Below, piece after piece: positions 27,947-37,040 of a stretch of 64,000 nt of DNA. This DNA comes from Bradyrhizobium zhanjiangense. GTDB lineage: Bacteria; Pseudomonadota; Alphaproteobacteria; Rhizobiales; Xanthobacteraceae. The notes beneath the pieces are model-generated. The model saw only the letters and a program-made list of their open reading frames with translations, was not told the origin of the DNA and searched no databases. The stretch's first letter is position 1, and the number at the start of each line of letters is the position of its first letter. Made by a program: the position numbers and the translations under genes. The stretch lies in the NCBI RefSeq assembly GCF_004114935.1, contig NZ_CP022221.1, positions 3,121,001 through 3,185,000 on the forward strand, written 5' to 3'.

Positions 27947-28915
27947 GTGGGCATCGATCTGACGGGCCTCCGTGCGCTCAACTTCGCAAACCGAGTCTAT
28001 GGATTCGATTTTCGGAATACGGTCACTCTCGGAAGACACGAGATTCATTTCTGGAAGCAGGAATTCCGTGCGGCTCAGAGGAATTCGACCCTCGCGTACG
28101 ATCAGTCGATTGCAGTAGGGCTCTACTGCGAGCCCCTCCTTCGCAAGCTTGGTGCCGAGAACATCGTCTCGATTGACGCCTCAGCTTTCGAAGGTGCATC
28201 GCTCATACATGATTTCAATCTTCCGATACCGAGCGATATGCATGAAAAGTTCGATACGTTCCTCGACTTCGGGTCGATCGAGCATATCTTCGATGTCGCG
28301 CAGGTGGTCGACAACATAGTGAACCTGGTCAGGCCGGGCGGGCACGTCCTTATAGCGACGAATGCAAACGGCTTTCCCGCGCACGGCCTTTACCAGTACT
28401 CGCCGGAGTTCTTCTACAGTCTTTTCAGCAAACGAAATGGCTTCGAAGATACCGCTGTCTTTCTGATCAAGCCATCCCGCCCGAAGAGGTGGCATCTGAT
28501 CAAGCCGCCCGTGGCCCTCAACCGCAGGAATCAGATCCCCTTTGAGGAGCAGACGGTGCTGGTGGTATTCTCGAGAAAGGTCCGCAGCGTTTCCGACTTG
28601 ACCGTGCAACAGTCAGACTACGATGCGACGTGGACGAGCTTCGCTACCGGAAGCTGGGCCGCCTGGGATAGACGGAATATTCCGAGGTGGAAGAGCATGC
28701 TTCATGAGGTCATGAGTCCTTTCGTTTTTCGAATCCTCTCGTATCACGTCAAATCGTCTCAGGTTCGGCGCAAATACCGGGCCGATCATATTGTCATTGA
28801 TCCGGATTCCGTGGACCCGAGCGACTTCGCGAGAATGATAGCGGACGCGGCATCGCCGAAGCCGCCCTCAAGGAGCGAACTGAATCAGACTGAAGGGGCA
28901 ACGCAACTGCATTGA
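27947..28915 (+). CDS. Putative class I SAM-dependent methyltransferase
   Basis: A 322-residue protein. The middle has KFDTFLDFGSIEHIFDVAQVV and VRPGGHVLIATNANGFPAHGLYQYSPEFF, which is the second half of a Methyltransf_11/23-type Rossmann domain, including the PGG turn. The usual first glycine motif is replaced by LGAENIVSIDASAFEGA. The C-terminal 80 residues are basic and unassigned. The start is a GTG at 27947 with AGAGGGAG 7 bases before it. It is the first of three successive methyltransferase-like genes, suggesting O-methylated sugars in the polymer. Function is inferred. Confidence 0.65.
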   Translation: MGIDLTGLRALNFANRVYGFDFRNTVTLGRHEIHFWKQEFRAAQRNSTLAYDQSIAVGLYCEPLLRKLGAENIVSIDASAFEGASLIHDFNLPIPSDMHEKFDTFLDFGSIEHIFDVAQVVDNIVNLVRPGGHVLIATNANGFPAHGLYQYSPEFFYSLFSKRNGFEDTAVFLIKPSRPKRWHLIKPPVALNRRNQIPFEEQTVLVVFSRKVRSVSDLTVQQSDYDATWTSFATGSWAAWDRRNIPRWKSMLHEVMSPFVFRILSYHVKSSQVRRKYRADHIVIDPDSVDPSDFARMIADAASPKPPSRSELNQTEGATQLH

Positions 28916-29020
28916 TCGGCTGGGCAGGCCAAGACGTTACGCACTGGGCCGCCAGCCGGAGTTCTCCGAGCGAAGGTCTGGCCGCTTTTGATGGACACGG
29001 CAACTGGAAGGGTTTGAAAG

Positions 29021-29776
29021 ATGCGAAGCCTCGAACATGCGGTCGAAAGCCCCCGTGCTCCTCTACTGAGCGATCTGAAAAAGCAACGCGCCGCAGCGCC
29101 CGAAGCGAACATGAGCTGCTACTTTCATCACATGCGCCACGAGATACGACCGCTGCTGCCGAAGACCGCAACCAACATCCTTGAGATTGGGGCCGCCTCC
29201 GGGCAGACGTTGCGCTGGATCAGAACGATCTATCCCGACGCAGTGACGACGGGCGTCGAGATAAATGACGCGGTCGCAGAGGAACTGGCCCGCAATGCGG
29301 ATGTCGCGATCTTGGGCAGCATTGATGAATGCCTACCTCGGCTCAAAAAGTATGATCTCATACTGTTGCTCGATGTCCTCGAGCATCTGGTCGATGCGAA
29401 AACCGTTCTGCAGAACATGCGAGGACTGCTCCAGCCTGGTGGTCATGTCGTGGTGTCCGTACCAAATGTCGCGCATCTCAGTGTTGCGATTCCGCTTCTG
29501 TTCAAGCGCCAGTTTGAATATCAGGATGCGGGTATTCTGGACCGCACCCATCTCAGGTTCTTTGTCGAGGATACGGCGATCGGGCTCATGAACGCCGCGG
29601 GCCTGAAAGTCTCCAAGGGTCTGATTTCCGGAATGCAAGGCTACAAGGCAAAGACGCTTCATCGTCTTTCGTTCGGCCTGTTGAAGCATCATCTGGCGAA
29701 GCAGTACATCATGCTTGGCGAGGCCATCGATGGCGAGGAGTCTCAGAAGTCGCTTAGCTGGGAGATAGCCGAATGA
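29021..29776 (+). CDS. Class I SAM-dependent methyltransferase
   Basis: A 251-residue methyltransferase. SAM-site motif ILEIGAASGQTLRWI is near residue 49, followed by TTGVEINDAVAEEL, YDLILLLDVLEHLVD and LLQPGGHVVVSVPNVAH, in the order of the Methyltransf_23 group (UbiG/Coq5-like). The segment DRTHLRFFVEDTA is often seen in sugar O-methyltransferases of surface clusters. No membrane segment. It follows the preceding methyltransferase on the same strand after 105 bases and is likely co-transcribed. Confidence 0.82.
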   Translation: MRSLEHAVESPRAPLLSDLKKQRAAAPEANMSCYFHHMRHEIRPLLPKTATNILEIGAASGQTLRWIRTIYPDAVTTGVEINDAVAEELARNADVAILGSIDECLPRLKKYDLILLLDVLEHLVDAKTVLQNMRGLLQPGGHVVVSVPNVAHLSVAIPLLFKRQFEYQDAGILDRTHLRFFVEDTAIGLMNAAGLKVSKGLISGMQGYKAKTLHRLSFGLLKHHLAKQYIMLGEAIDGEESQKSLSWEIAE

Positions 29777-29972
29777 GGTCGCTCGCCTAGCGCGCCCCTT
29801 ATAAGGCCTCCGCGAGCTACTGGATTCGATACGCCGCGGCGCACGAAAGATTGGAGTGGTACTTGATCGTCGATGTGGCAATCTCATCCCGCTTCAGGTG
29901 TGGATTGATGGCCGGCGTACAAAACATATCAGAGGAATTGTTCCCGTTCCCCAAGGATAGTGATCGAGCATT

Positions 29973-30788
29973 ATGAACTTGAAGGCAGTAGCCCGCTATT
30001 TTTATGCCAACGTTCCCGGCGTTGCGGCGATCAGGTTTGCTGTCAAAGACAGTGTTGCGCCGTACTTTTTCAAGCCGGAGTTTCACGGAGTGAGGTTGCT
30101 TTGCATCGGAAGCGCCTTGATAGTGGATGTGGGCGCAAACCGAGGCCAGAGCACTGCCGCGTTCAAGCGGCTTGCGCCAAACGCCCGTATCATAGCCTTC
30201 GAGCCCGAGCCGCGGTCTGCGAAGCGGCTCGCATTTCGCCATCGCCGAGATGACGCTGTGACCATTCTCGATTGCGCGCTTGGCCGTAGGTCCGAGGTTA
30301 TCGACTTTTTTCTTCCAAGATACGGACGATGGGAGTGCGATGGAATGGCTGCGACCTCCTACGAGGAGGCGACGGCATGGTTAAAAAATCCGGGAAGGAT
30401 GTACCGTTTTGACGCGAAGAAGCTAACGGTCCAGGAGCATCGGGTGACGTGCAAAGCTCTCGACTCTCTCGATCTGGCTCCGGCTCTCATCAAGCTTCAT
30501 GCCCAGGGAGCGGAGCTGGATATCCTCAAGGGTGCGCAAGGAACGTTACAACAGCAGAGACCTGCATTAATGTGTGCGTTTACCTCGCCGGCGGTTACTG
30601 AATTCCTGTCTGACCTCGGCTATCGCCCCTACGTCTACGATCGGGGATGCTTTAGGTCGGGAACTGCACCGCTATCTGTAACCTTCACTTGGTACCTGAC
30701 AGAGGCGCACCTGAGGGCATCTCATCGAGCTAGGTGCAGGACGTCCGCGTTTTGGAAAACTATGCGCCGGGGATGGTACCCGACCTAG
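29973..30788 (+). CDS. FkbM family methyltransferase
   Basis: A 271-residue FkbM-type O-methyltransferase. Motif I is IVDVGANRGQSTAAFKRL near residue 50; IIAFEPEPRS follows, and IKLHAQGAELDILKGAQ near residue 170 corresponds to the family's IKIDVQGAExxVLxGA motif, here with Leu-His-Ala in place of Ile-Asp-Val. The aspartate of that motif is therefore missing, which may weaken SAM or metal binding. It is the third methyltransferase in a row, 196 bases after the previous stop, in which no other gene is supported. Confidence 0.82.
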   Translation: MNLKAVARYFYANVPGVAAIRFAVKDSVAPYFFKPEFHGVRLLCIGSALIVDVGANRGQSTAAFKRLAPNARIIAFEPEPRSAKRLAFRHRRDDAVTILDCALGRRSEVIDFFLPRYGRWECDGMAATSYEEATAWLKNPGRMYRFDAKKLTVQEHRVTCKALDSLDLAPALIKLHAQGAELDILKGAQGTLQQQRPALMCAFTSPAVTEFLSDLGYRPYVYDRGCFRSGTAPLSVTFTWYLTEAHLRASHRARCRTSAFWKTMRRGWYPT

Positions 30789-30812
30789 ACGGTCAGACTA
30801 CAGAGGTTTGCA

Positions 30813-31961
30813 TTGAGTTTCTCGACGGGCGTTTTGATGCCATTGCCACTTACAGGCAAAGGAGTGGGCTACACCTGCGGCTCCCTCGCAGAGGCCATGG
30901 TCGATCGGAATTTTGGCGTGACGATCGTCACTCCGCGCAGCCGATGGCCTTTGCCCCTGGTGGAAGTGATCGAGGCCTTGCCCGCTTGGAAGCGGTACTT
31001 CCCATATGGCTGGGTGAAGCACAGCGCCAGCCGAAGCATGGAGGCCGCGTTCCTCTCATATCTGGATCGCTGTCGATCGCGCAGGTTGGCTGCCTATCTC
31101 TGGCCCAGCGCAAGCATGGAGTTGCTCCAGGAATTGAAACGGCGTGACGTCATGGTTTTTCGAGAGCAGTTCAATTGTCATACCAGGACCGCCAAGACAA
31201 TTCTTGACCGAGCATATGGCAGGATTGGTGTGGCGCCGATGCATGGGATTACGGACGCGGTGGTTGATTGCGAAACCAAAGATCTTGAGGCCGTGGACTA
31301 CATATTCTGCCCCAATCAACCGGTCGAAAGTTCGTTGCTTGAGAACGGTGTGTCGAAAAGCAAATGTGTGGAGACAGCATACGGCTGGGACCCAGTTCGC
31401 CTTTCGGGAAAGAATCGGCTTCTTCCCTCGAACCATGGTTTGACTGCGGTCTTCGTCGGGATCATTGGCGTGCGAAAGGGAGCCCATTTGATCCTCGATT
31501 ATTGGGCGAGAAGCGGGGTGACGGGCAGGCTGGTGCTCGCTGGAAGGATGGAGCCAGTCATCAAGGAAAAATACAGCGACTTGCTCGCACGGGATGACGT
31601 GACGGTGCTTGACTATGTCGAGGATGTCGGATCGCTTTATCGATCGGCGGACATCTTCGTTTTCCCCTCCTTGGAGGAGGGGGGACCTCAAGTCACTTAC
31701 GAGGCGTGCGCCTGCGGTCTACCGGTCATAACGACCACCATGGGCGCGGGACGGATCGTCCGAAATGAACGTGAAGGCCTTGTACTGGATCCGTATGATG
31801 CAGTTGGTTGGATTGCGGCTATTCGTCGGCTGGCTGAGGATACTGAACTTCGACAACGGATGTCGGTTGCTGCGCTTGAACATGCGCAGCGTTTTACGTG
31901 GACCGCGGTCGCTAGCAGGCGCCGCGAGCAAATAATGGGGCGCCTAGGCTATGGCAACTGA
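30813..31961 (+). CDS. Family 4 (GT-B) glycosyltransferase
   Basis: A 382-residue GT-B enzyme. The N-terminal GVLMPLPLTGKGVGYTCGSLAEA holds a glycine-rich acceptor loop; the C-terminal donor domain has LTAVFVGIIGVRKGAHLIL, DIFVFPSLEEGGPQVTYEACACGLPVI with the E-x7-E pattern, and a LVLDPYD segment, all typical of GT4. The first codon is TTG at 30813, with AGAGG about 9 bases before it; ATG 30837 is an alternative. It overlaps the next gene by 11 bases, so the two are coupled. Donor and acceptor are not known. Confidence 0.85.
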   Translation: MSFSTGVLMPLPLTGKGVGYTCGSLAEAMVDRNFGVTIVTPRSRWPLPLVEVIEALPAWKRYFPYGWVKHSASRSMEAAFLSYLDRCRSRRLAAYLWPSASMELLQELKRRDVMVFREQFNCHTRTAKTILDRAYGRIGVAPMHGITDAVVDCETKDLEAVDYIFCPNQPVESSLLENGVSKSKCVETAYGWDPVRLSGKNRLLPSNHGLTAVFVGIIGVRKGAHLILDYWARSGVTGRLVLAGRMEPVIKEKYSDLLARDDVTVLDYVEDVGSLYRSADIFVFPSLEEGGPQVTYEACACGLPVITTTMGAGRIVRNEREGLVLDPYDAVGWIAAIRRLAEDTELRQRMSVAALEHAQRFTWTAVASRRREQIMGRLGYGN

Positions 31962-32988
31962 TCGCGCCAAACTTGCGGTGCTCATCGTCTCGTATTGCAA
32001 TCCGGATGACGTTGATCGCTGTCTGAAGTCGTTGGTTCATTCTGATTGGAAGGATTTCGAGGTCTTCGTCTGTGAGAACGGTGGGAAGGAAGCGTTCGAG
32101 CGGTTGATGGCGGTAGTTGCCGGTCCAGAGCGAACGCTCCGGCAGTTGCACGGCGGCTCGGATCTTCTGGATCAAGCCAGAGGAAGACTGGCCGCCGTCG
32201 AAAAATATCGATTTACGAGCAGGACAAATATCGTTCGGCTTGGACTTGCGGTGGATAATCTGGGCTATGGCGGTGGTGTCAACGCGTGGCTCGAGCAATT
32301 CCTTGAAAGCCCGGGCTGGGATGCGGTGCTCGTTCTCAATCCCGACACCGAAGTGGACAGCCATTGCTTGTCCGAACTAATGGCGAAGGCTGCCGCAGGT
32401 TTTGGTATGGTTGGTGCGACCTTGGTGTTCGATCACGTGCCGGATAAAATCATCAACTACGGTCTTCATTGGTCTTCCACGACGGGCCGTGTCGTAGCAG
32501 TTGGTCGGAACGCTCCGGCGGGGAGTGCTCCGTCGCACAAGCAGATGTCTGAGATTGACGCGATCAGCGGTGCTTGCGTTCTGGTCACTCGCGATTTCGT
32601 TGAAGAGGTCGGCCTGATGACTGAAGATTACTTCCTCTACATGGAGGATCTGGACTGGGGGCGTCGCCGTGGCAAGCATCGGATCGGCTTTGCAGAAAGA
32701 GCGATCGTACGGCACATCGGGGGCACGGCTATCGGCTCTGCCGTAGATCCGAGGAAACGCTCCTACTTGTCGGTGTACCTGTCTGCCCGCAATAGCATTG
32801 TCTACGCTCGCAGGGAGGCGGGATGGCGATGGGGCCTCCATTTTGCTTTCGGCTTGTTGTACGCGACCAGATACGTCGCCATGGGGGCTCCAACCGCCGC
32901 GAAGATCACGGTCAGGGGACTGATAGACGGAGTGCTGGGAAAGACCGGAAAGCCGGACGCTTCCCTGCGATTGCACGTGTTTGGCTAG
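31951..32988 (+). CDS. Family 2 glycosyltransferase (rhamnosyltransferase-like)
   Basis: A 345-residue GT2 enzyme. It starts LAVLIVSYCNPDDVDRCLKSL, has DNLGYGGGVNAWL, VLVLNPDTEVDSHC with the DxD-like metal site, ISGACVLVTRDFVEEVGLM and the EDYFLYMEDLDWGRRR motif, an arrangement usual in WbbL-type rhamnosyltransferases. A rhamnosyl role would fit with the rml genes but is inference. It ends the plus-strand run of the polysaccharide locus; the IS630 element begins about 265 bases later. Confidence 0.85.
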   Translation: MATDRAKLAVLIVSYCNPDDVDRCLKSLVHSDWKDFEVFVCENGGKEAFERLMAVVAGPERTLRQLHGGSDLLDQARGRLAAVEKYRFTSRTNIVRLGLAVDNLGYGGGVNAWLEQFLESPGWDAVLVLNPDTEVDSHCLSELMAKAAAGFGMVGATLVFDHVPDKIINYGLHWSSTTGRVVAVGRNAPAGSAPSHKQMSEIDAISGACVLVTRDFVEEVGLMTEDYFLYMEDLDWGRRRGKHRIGFAERAIVRHIGGTAIGSAVDPRKRSYLSVYLSARNSIVYARREAGWRWGLHFAFGLLYATRYVAMGAPTAAKITVRGLIDGVLGKTGKPDASLRLHVFG

Positions 32989-33251
32989 GCGCTCCTGTGT
33001 ACCAGCGTCTTCTGGAGCATCGGCCGTTGTAGCTCTGGGAATCCCGATCGAGCAGGGAGCGCGCGCGGCAGCGGCTGGGAGGGGCGTTCATGCTTAACGT
33101 GTCGCGGATCGCGTCCAGCCGCGCCATGAAAGGTCAGAGAAAGGCCAGCGCCGCTGGCTTCCTTGAGGCCGCAGTCGTATTGGCCCGAGGGTACCGATCA
33201 GCAGACTCGATACAACTGCGAACGAGCTGTCGGAGCTCCACGCTGGTGCGA
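32989..33251. other. Intergenic stretch left of the IS630 element
   Basis: About 263 bases between the last glycosyltransferase and the IS630 terminal repeat. A 60-codon frame at 33090-33272 on plus and a long minus frame running through the transposase are not convincing. No terminator with a T-run was found. Confidence 0.25.
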
Positions 33252-33267
33252 CTAGAGCATCCGCCGA
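33252..33267. repeat. IS630 left terminal inverted repeat
   Basis: The 16 bases CTAGAGCATCCGCCGA are the exact reverse complement of 36168-36183. The outer CTAG contains the TA that IS630 elements duplicate, so the element proper starts at 33255. Confidence 0.9.
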
Positions 33268-34341
33268 GCTGAATGAATCGAAAGGGATTCCCAAATCAGC
33301 TGTGAGGTGATTCAAACTGCCTGCCGGGGCTGGAGGCCGGCGGGCATGTCGAAGGCTCTTTCGCTGGATCTTCGAGTTAGGGTTCTGGCCGCGGTGAAGG
33401 CGGGGGCATCGCACCGCGAGGCAGGTGAACGGTTTGGGGTGAGCGCGGCAAGCGTGAGCCGGTGGGGAATGCGCGAGCGCCAGCAGGGTGATGCACGCCC
33501 GAAGGCGCTCGGTGGAGACCGCAGGTCCGGCCGCATCGAGGCGCACAAGGAGACGATCCTTGCGATGCTGAAGGCGACGCCGGATGTCTCGATCGAGGAG
33601 CTGCGCCGGAGCCTGGCCCAAAAGGGGCTGGTGTTCGGCGAAGGCACACTCCGTCGCTTCCTGATGCGGCACGGCATCACGCGCAAAAAAAGACCGCACA
33701 CCAGCGAGCAGGACCGGCCGGACGTCGTAAAGCGGCGCCAGGATTGGCTCGAGGGCCAGCCTGCGCTTGATCCCAAGCGCCTCGTCTTCATCGATGAGAG
33801 TGTGCTGCAGACAGCGGAAGGAGTTCAACATGAACTAAGACCGATGGTGAAGCTGCGGGAAAGATGGGGGCTGGCCCCCCGAGATCGGCTTTCAGGAGCG
33901 GGTCTCAAACCAGTCCGAGCTGCTGCGGTAAAGAGCCGTGGTGGTGAGCGTCGGATCAAAAGTTCGGATTAAACCGAGCAGGTGAGTGTCCGAAAGACGA
34001 ACGAAAGTGAACCCTCCGAGGACGCGTCGTTATGAATCCAAGCGTCGTCAAAACCAGGACCGTCTCGTCATCCTGGGACAAGTCCGCCAGATGCCTGACA
34101 ACCGGGCGGGCGGCGACCGGCGTAGAGGGGGCGTGAGTTGGACACAGGCTTTCGCGCGGAACTGCAGGAACCAGGCTCTTGATGCCAAGGGAGAAGCGCA
34201 AGCGGCGACAACCGTGAGGCGAGAGTACCGATGCAAGAGACTGGGGCGGACCGATCCGTAGGAGCGTTGACGGCCCTGTAATGGGGTCGGAGCAAAGGGA
34301 TCGGGTCAGGTCGTCGTACTCTAGAACCAACTGGAAACAGG

Positions 34342-35600
34342 ATGACTTCGAACGGTGCGACAAACAAGCCGTTCTCGATAGAGAAGCGGCGAGTGTACGA
34401 AGCGTACAAGGCGGTCAAATCCAATCGTGGTGCGGCCGGGGTGGACGGACAGACCTTGGAGATATTCGAGACAGATCTGGCAGGGAATCGCTACAAGATC
34501 TGGAATCGCATGTCGTCAGGGACCTACTTTCCACCTCCGGTGCGCGCCGTCTCCATTCCAAAGAAGACGGGCGGCGAAAGGATTTTAGGTGTGCCCACTA
34601 TCGGCGATCGGATCGCGCAGATGGTGGTCAAACAGATGATTGAGCCGGAACTGGAATCCATCTTCCTGCAGGACTCTTACGGATACAGGCCAGGAAAATC
34701 GGCTCTGGACGCCGTGGGCGTCACGCGTCAGCGGTGCTGGAAATATGATTGGGTTCTGGAGTTCGACATCAAAGGGCTGTTTGACAATCTTCCGCATGAT
34801 CTTCTGCTGAAGGCGGTCCGGAAACACGTGCAATGCAGATGGGCGCTGCTCTACATCGAAAGGTGGCTGACGGCGTCAATTGAAAAGGACGGGAAGCTTG
34901 TTGAGCGGAGCCGCGGAACCCCGCAAGGGGGCGTGATCAGCCCAATACTGGCCAACCTGTTCCTGCATTATACGTTCGATCTCTGGATGGCGCGGACACA
35001 TCCCGACCTCCCTTGGTGTCGATATGCTGACGACGGACTGGTGCACTGCCGGACGGAGCGAGAAGCAGAGGCCATTAGGGCGGAGCTTCAAGCGAGGTTG
35101 GAGGTGTGCGGACTTCAGATGCACCCGACAAAGACGCAGATCGTCTATTGCAAGGACAACAGGCGTCGGCGAACGTATCCGAGGGTCAAGTTTGACTTTC
35201 TCGGATATCAGTTCAGGCCGCGGCAGGTGGCAACGTCGCAGCGGAAGGAATTCTTTTGTGGATACACCCCGGCGGTCAGTCCGACAGCTTTGAAGGCCAT
35301 GCGAGCAACGATCCGAAGCTTGCACATTCCCCGGCAAACGCCGGGGACGCTGGCTGAGATTGCCCAACAGATCAATCCGCTCCTCCGGGGGTGGATAGGT
35401 TATTACGGTCGGTTCAGCCGTTCAGCGCTGTTCTCTCTGGTCGACTACGTCAATCAGAAGCTGAAGGCGTGGATCATGCGAAAGTACAAGCGCTTCCGGC
35501 TCCACAAAACGGTGCTTCGCTGTTCTTGCGAAAGCTGGCTCGGGACAATGCGGAGCTGTTCGTACACTGGCAGTTGTTCGGAACGACCACGTTCACCTGA
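34342..35600 (+). pseudogene. Group II intron reverse transcriptase/maturase, frameshifted near the C-terminus
   Basis: The reading frame from ATG 34342 carries the reverse transcriptase blocks: AGVDGQTLEIFE, KKTGGERILGVPTIGDRIAQ, DSYGYRPGKSALDAV, EFDIKGLFDNLPHDLL, GTPQGGVISPILANLFLHY, and the catalytic CRYADDGLVHC with YADD at residues 228-231. The maturase X domain follows, with GFL-type FDFLGYQFRP and LLRGWIGYYGRF. At about 35509-35515 the frame is lost: the usual ending LFLRKLARDNAELFVHWQLF is read in the next frame and stops at 35600, while the open frame runs on with nonsense to 35655. A single missing base explains this. No endonuclease domain is present, as in RmInt1. A truncated-tail enzyme might still be partly active. 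Confidence 0.85.
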
Positions 35601-35603
35601 CGG

Positions 35604-35637
35604 GAGCGGTGTGAACCGAGAGGCTCACGCACCGTTC
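35604..35637 (+). ncRNA. Group II intron domain V
   Basis: A 34-base hairpin that starts GAGCGGTGTGA and ends TCACGCACCGTTC. The AGC triad region and the bulged stem fit domain V, the catalytic core of group II introns. It lies 3 bases after the maturase stop and directly before the domain VI stem, the standard order. Confidence 0.85.
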
Positions 35638-36167
35638 TGCGAGAGGCCGGGGTGAAAATCCCCCGGCCTACTCACCCCTGGGCTTCGACCAATATGGCCC
35701 GCCGCTACGGCCGCTGTCCGCGTGGAGAGCGGCTGAAGGTCGGGATCCCCCACGGCCATTGGAAGACCACGACCTTCGTGGCCGGAATCACCTCCAGCGG
35801 CATCATCGCCCCCTGGGTCCTCGACGGACCGATCAATCGCGACGCCTTCGAAGTCTATGTCGAGAAGGTTCTCATCCCCGACCTTCCGCCAGGCGCCATC
35901 GTCGTCATGGACAACCTGTCCAGCCACAAGGGACCAAGGGTCCGCCAGATGATCGAAGCTGCCGGTGCAAGCCTGCTCTACCTGCCTCTCTACAGCCCCG
36001 ACTTCAATCCGATCGAGAATGCCTTCGCCAAGCTCAAGGCACTCTTGCGTCAGGCCGCAGAACGAACCGTCGACGGCCTCTGGAGCGTGATTGGTCGCAT
36101 CATTGATCGCTTCACATCAATGGAATGCCGCAACTACTTCATCGCCGCAGGATACGCTGCAACATGA

Positions 36168-36183
36168 TCGGCGGATGCTCTAG
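36168..36183. repeat. IS630 right terminal inverted repeat
   Basis: TCGGCGGATGCTCTAG, the perfect reverse complement of the left end at 33252-33267. The element proper ends at 36180. Confidence 0.9.
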
Positions 36184-37040
36184 CCCAACAGCCGCACAAG
36201 ATCTTTTCCGAGCTTCTGTAAACTAACGAACAACATGGACGCGTCACTCAAGAAAATGAACAGAAGTGCATGGACTATATACATGTGATCCCGAAGTCGG
36301 ATCAGCATGCGCTCGAATAGCGCTCGCGGATATGGAATTGCGTAGAAGAGTAAGACGCACGACGGTCCTAAGACGAGGGAGCCGACTACGTCGCTCGGAT
36401 AGTGCCATCCGAAGATGATCCGCGGCAACGCTATAATGACGGCGACCCAGAGAAAGCAAAGCAGTCCGACCAATCGATTCTCTATGAGGATCAGTGTGGC
36501 TAGTGCAAAGAATAGTGTCGAGGTATCGCTGGGGAACGAGTCTCTGCGGTCCCAATCCAAACTCCATCGCGGATCGGCTACATTCAAAGGAAACGCTGGG
36601 TCCAGAAGCGGACGAATGTGAGTGACAAAATGAAATTGTATCCAGACGGAGAGAACGGTCGCAAGGCAAACCGCAATAAGTCCTGTGAGCATCCGGCTGC
36701 GCCGTTCTCGGTCATCGCCCGCGAACCACAAGGCGAGCATTGAGAAGAATATCGGAAATCCCCTGAACAAGGAATTGTTGGCAAGTTCCCATACGTATAG
36801 CGAGTCAGTTGCAGCGAACGAGTTGAGCCTGAGAAGGAGGTCCCGATCCCATGCGCCGCTTACCGTCCCGCTAAACCTCGCCGCAAGAAGCGGCAATCCG
36901 AAGATTGCAGCGGCGAGCGCAACTGCTGGCGCGAACGATGTGCTTTTCGACATTCTATCCCGGGGGGGGCGCGCGGCCTCCGCGGGCGTGATCGAGATCA
37001 CAGATGACGTCGTCTGGTTGTTCGCGAGCTGCCGTTTCAT
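36180..37040 (-). CDS. PAP2 superfamily membrane phosphatase
   Basis: A 286-residue membrane protein with about six hydrophobic segments. The PAP2 signature runs as RDSFPSDTSTLFFALATL (from the SGH-type motif) and IALPRIIFGWHYPSDVVGSLVLG, with Arg, Ser, Arg and His-x3-Asp residues in place, although the usual SGHT is SDTS here, so the middle histidine is absent. Such enzymes dephosphorylate lipid phosphates, including undecaprenyl pyrophosphate released by polymerisation. The ATG at 37040 has GGAG 8 bases before it; ATG 37055 and TTG 37064 are in frame. Its stop codon coincides with the IS630 target site. Confidence 0.8.
   Translation of the reverse strand: MKRQLANNQTTSSVISITPAEAARPPRDRMSKSTSFAPAVALAAAIFGLPLLAARFSGTVSGAWDRDLLLRLNSFAATDSLYVWELANNSLFRGFPIFFSMLALWFAGDDRERRSRMLTGLIAVCLATVLSVWIQFHFVTHIRPLLDPAFPLNVADPRWSLDWDRRDSFPSDTSTLFFALATLILIENRLVGLLCFLWVAVIIALPRIIFGWHYPSDVVGSLVLGPSCVLLFYAIPYPRALFERMLIRLRDHMYIVHALLFIFLSDASMLFVSLQKLGKDLVRLLG

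Larger units (their letters stand above)
33800..35676 (+). mobile_element. Group II intron (RmInt1-like) inserted in the transposase gene
   Basis: The 5' end reads GTGTGC, matching the GUGYG consensus, right after exon 1. The 3' end has a domain V hairpin at 35604-35637 and a domain VI stem at about 35645-35668 (GGCCGGGG paired with CCCCCGGCC) followed by a TACTCAC end. The exact 3' boundary is uncertain by one to three bases because of a run of four C; 35676 is chosen because it restores the transposase frame. The length of about 1.88 kb and the home inside an IS630-type transposase at the FIDE motif both resemble RmInt1 of Sinorhizobium in ISRm2011-2. A single ORF, the maturase, lies in its domain IV. 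Confidence 0.87.
33346..36167 (+). pseudogene. IS630 transposase gene split by a group II intron
   Basis: Exon 1 (33346-33799) encodes a helix-turn-helix N-terminus (MSKALSLDLRVRVLAAV, then HREAGERFGVSAASVSRW) and reaches KRLVFIDE, the first catalytic Asp of the DDE domain. Exon 2 (35677-36167) resumes with WASTNMARRYGRCPRGERL, then VVMDNLSSHKG (second Asp) and LPLYSPDFNPIENAFAKLK (Asn-Pro-Ile-Glu, third acidic residue). Joining 33799 to 35677 restores GAG-ACC-TGG in frame and gives 314 residues, the normal size. It therefore counts as an interrupted rather than a decayed gene: RNA splicing would regenerate it, provided a working maturase is available. All three acidic catalytic residues are present. 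Confidence 0.85.
33255..36180 (+). mobile_element. IS630 family insertion sequence carrying a group II intron
   Basis: The element is bounded by perfect terminal inverted repeats and flanked by TA dinucleotides at 33253-33254 and 36181-36182, the target duplication expected for the IS630/Tc1 group. Without the intron it would be about 1.05 kb, a normal IS630 length. Its single transposase gene is split at 33799/35677 by a group II intron. On the right it abuts the stop codon of the PAP2 gene: the TA of the target is part of that TAG, and the codon would be TAG with or without the insertion. The two ends are intact, so it may be mobilised by a transposase made in trans or after splicing. Confidence 0.9.

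Noticed and set aside
33094..33831. 245-codon minus-strand open frame across the IS630 end
   Set aside because: It runs across the insertion boundary and the transposase exon, so it cannot be an ancestral gene, and it has no motifs.
33840..34340. Possible second gene inside the group II intron before the maturase
   Set aside because: This stretch is the structured 5' part (domains I-III) of the intron RNA. Short frames in it have no motif.
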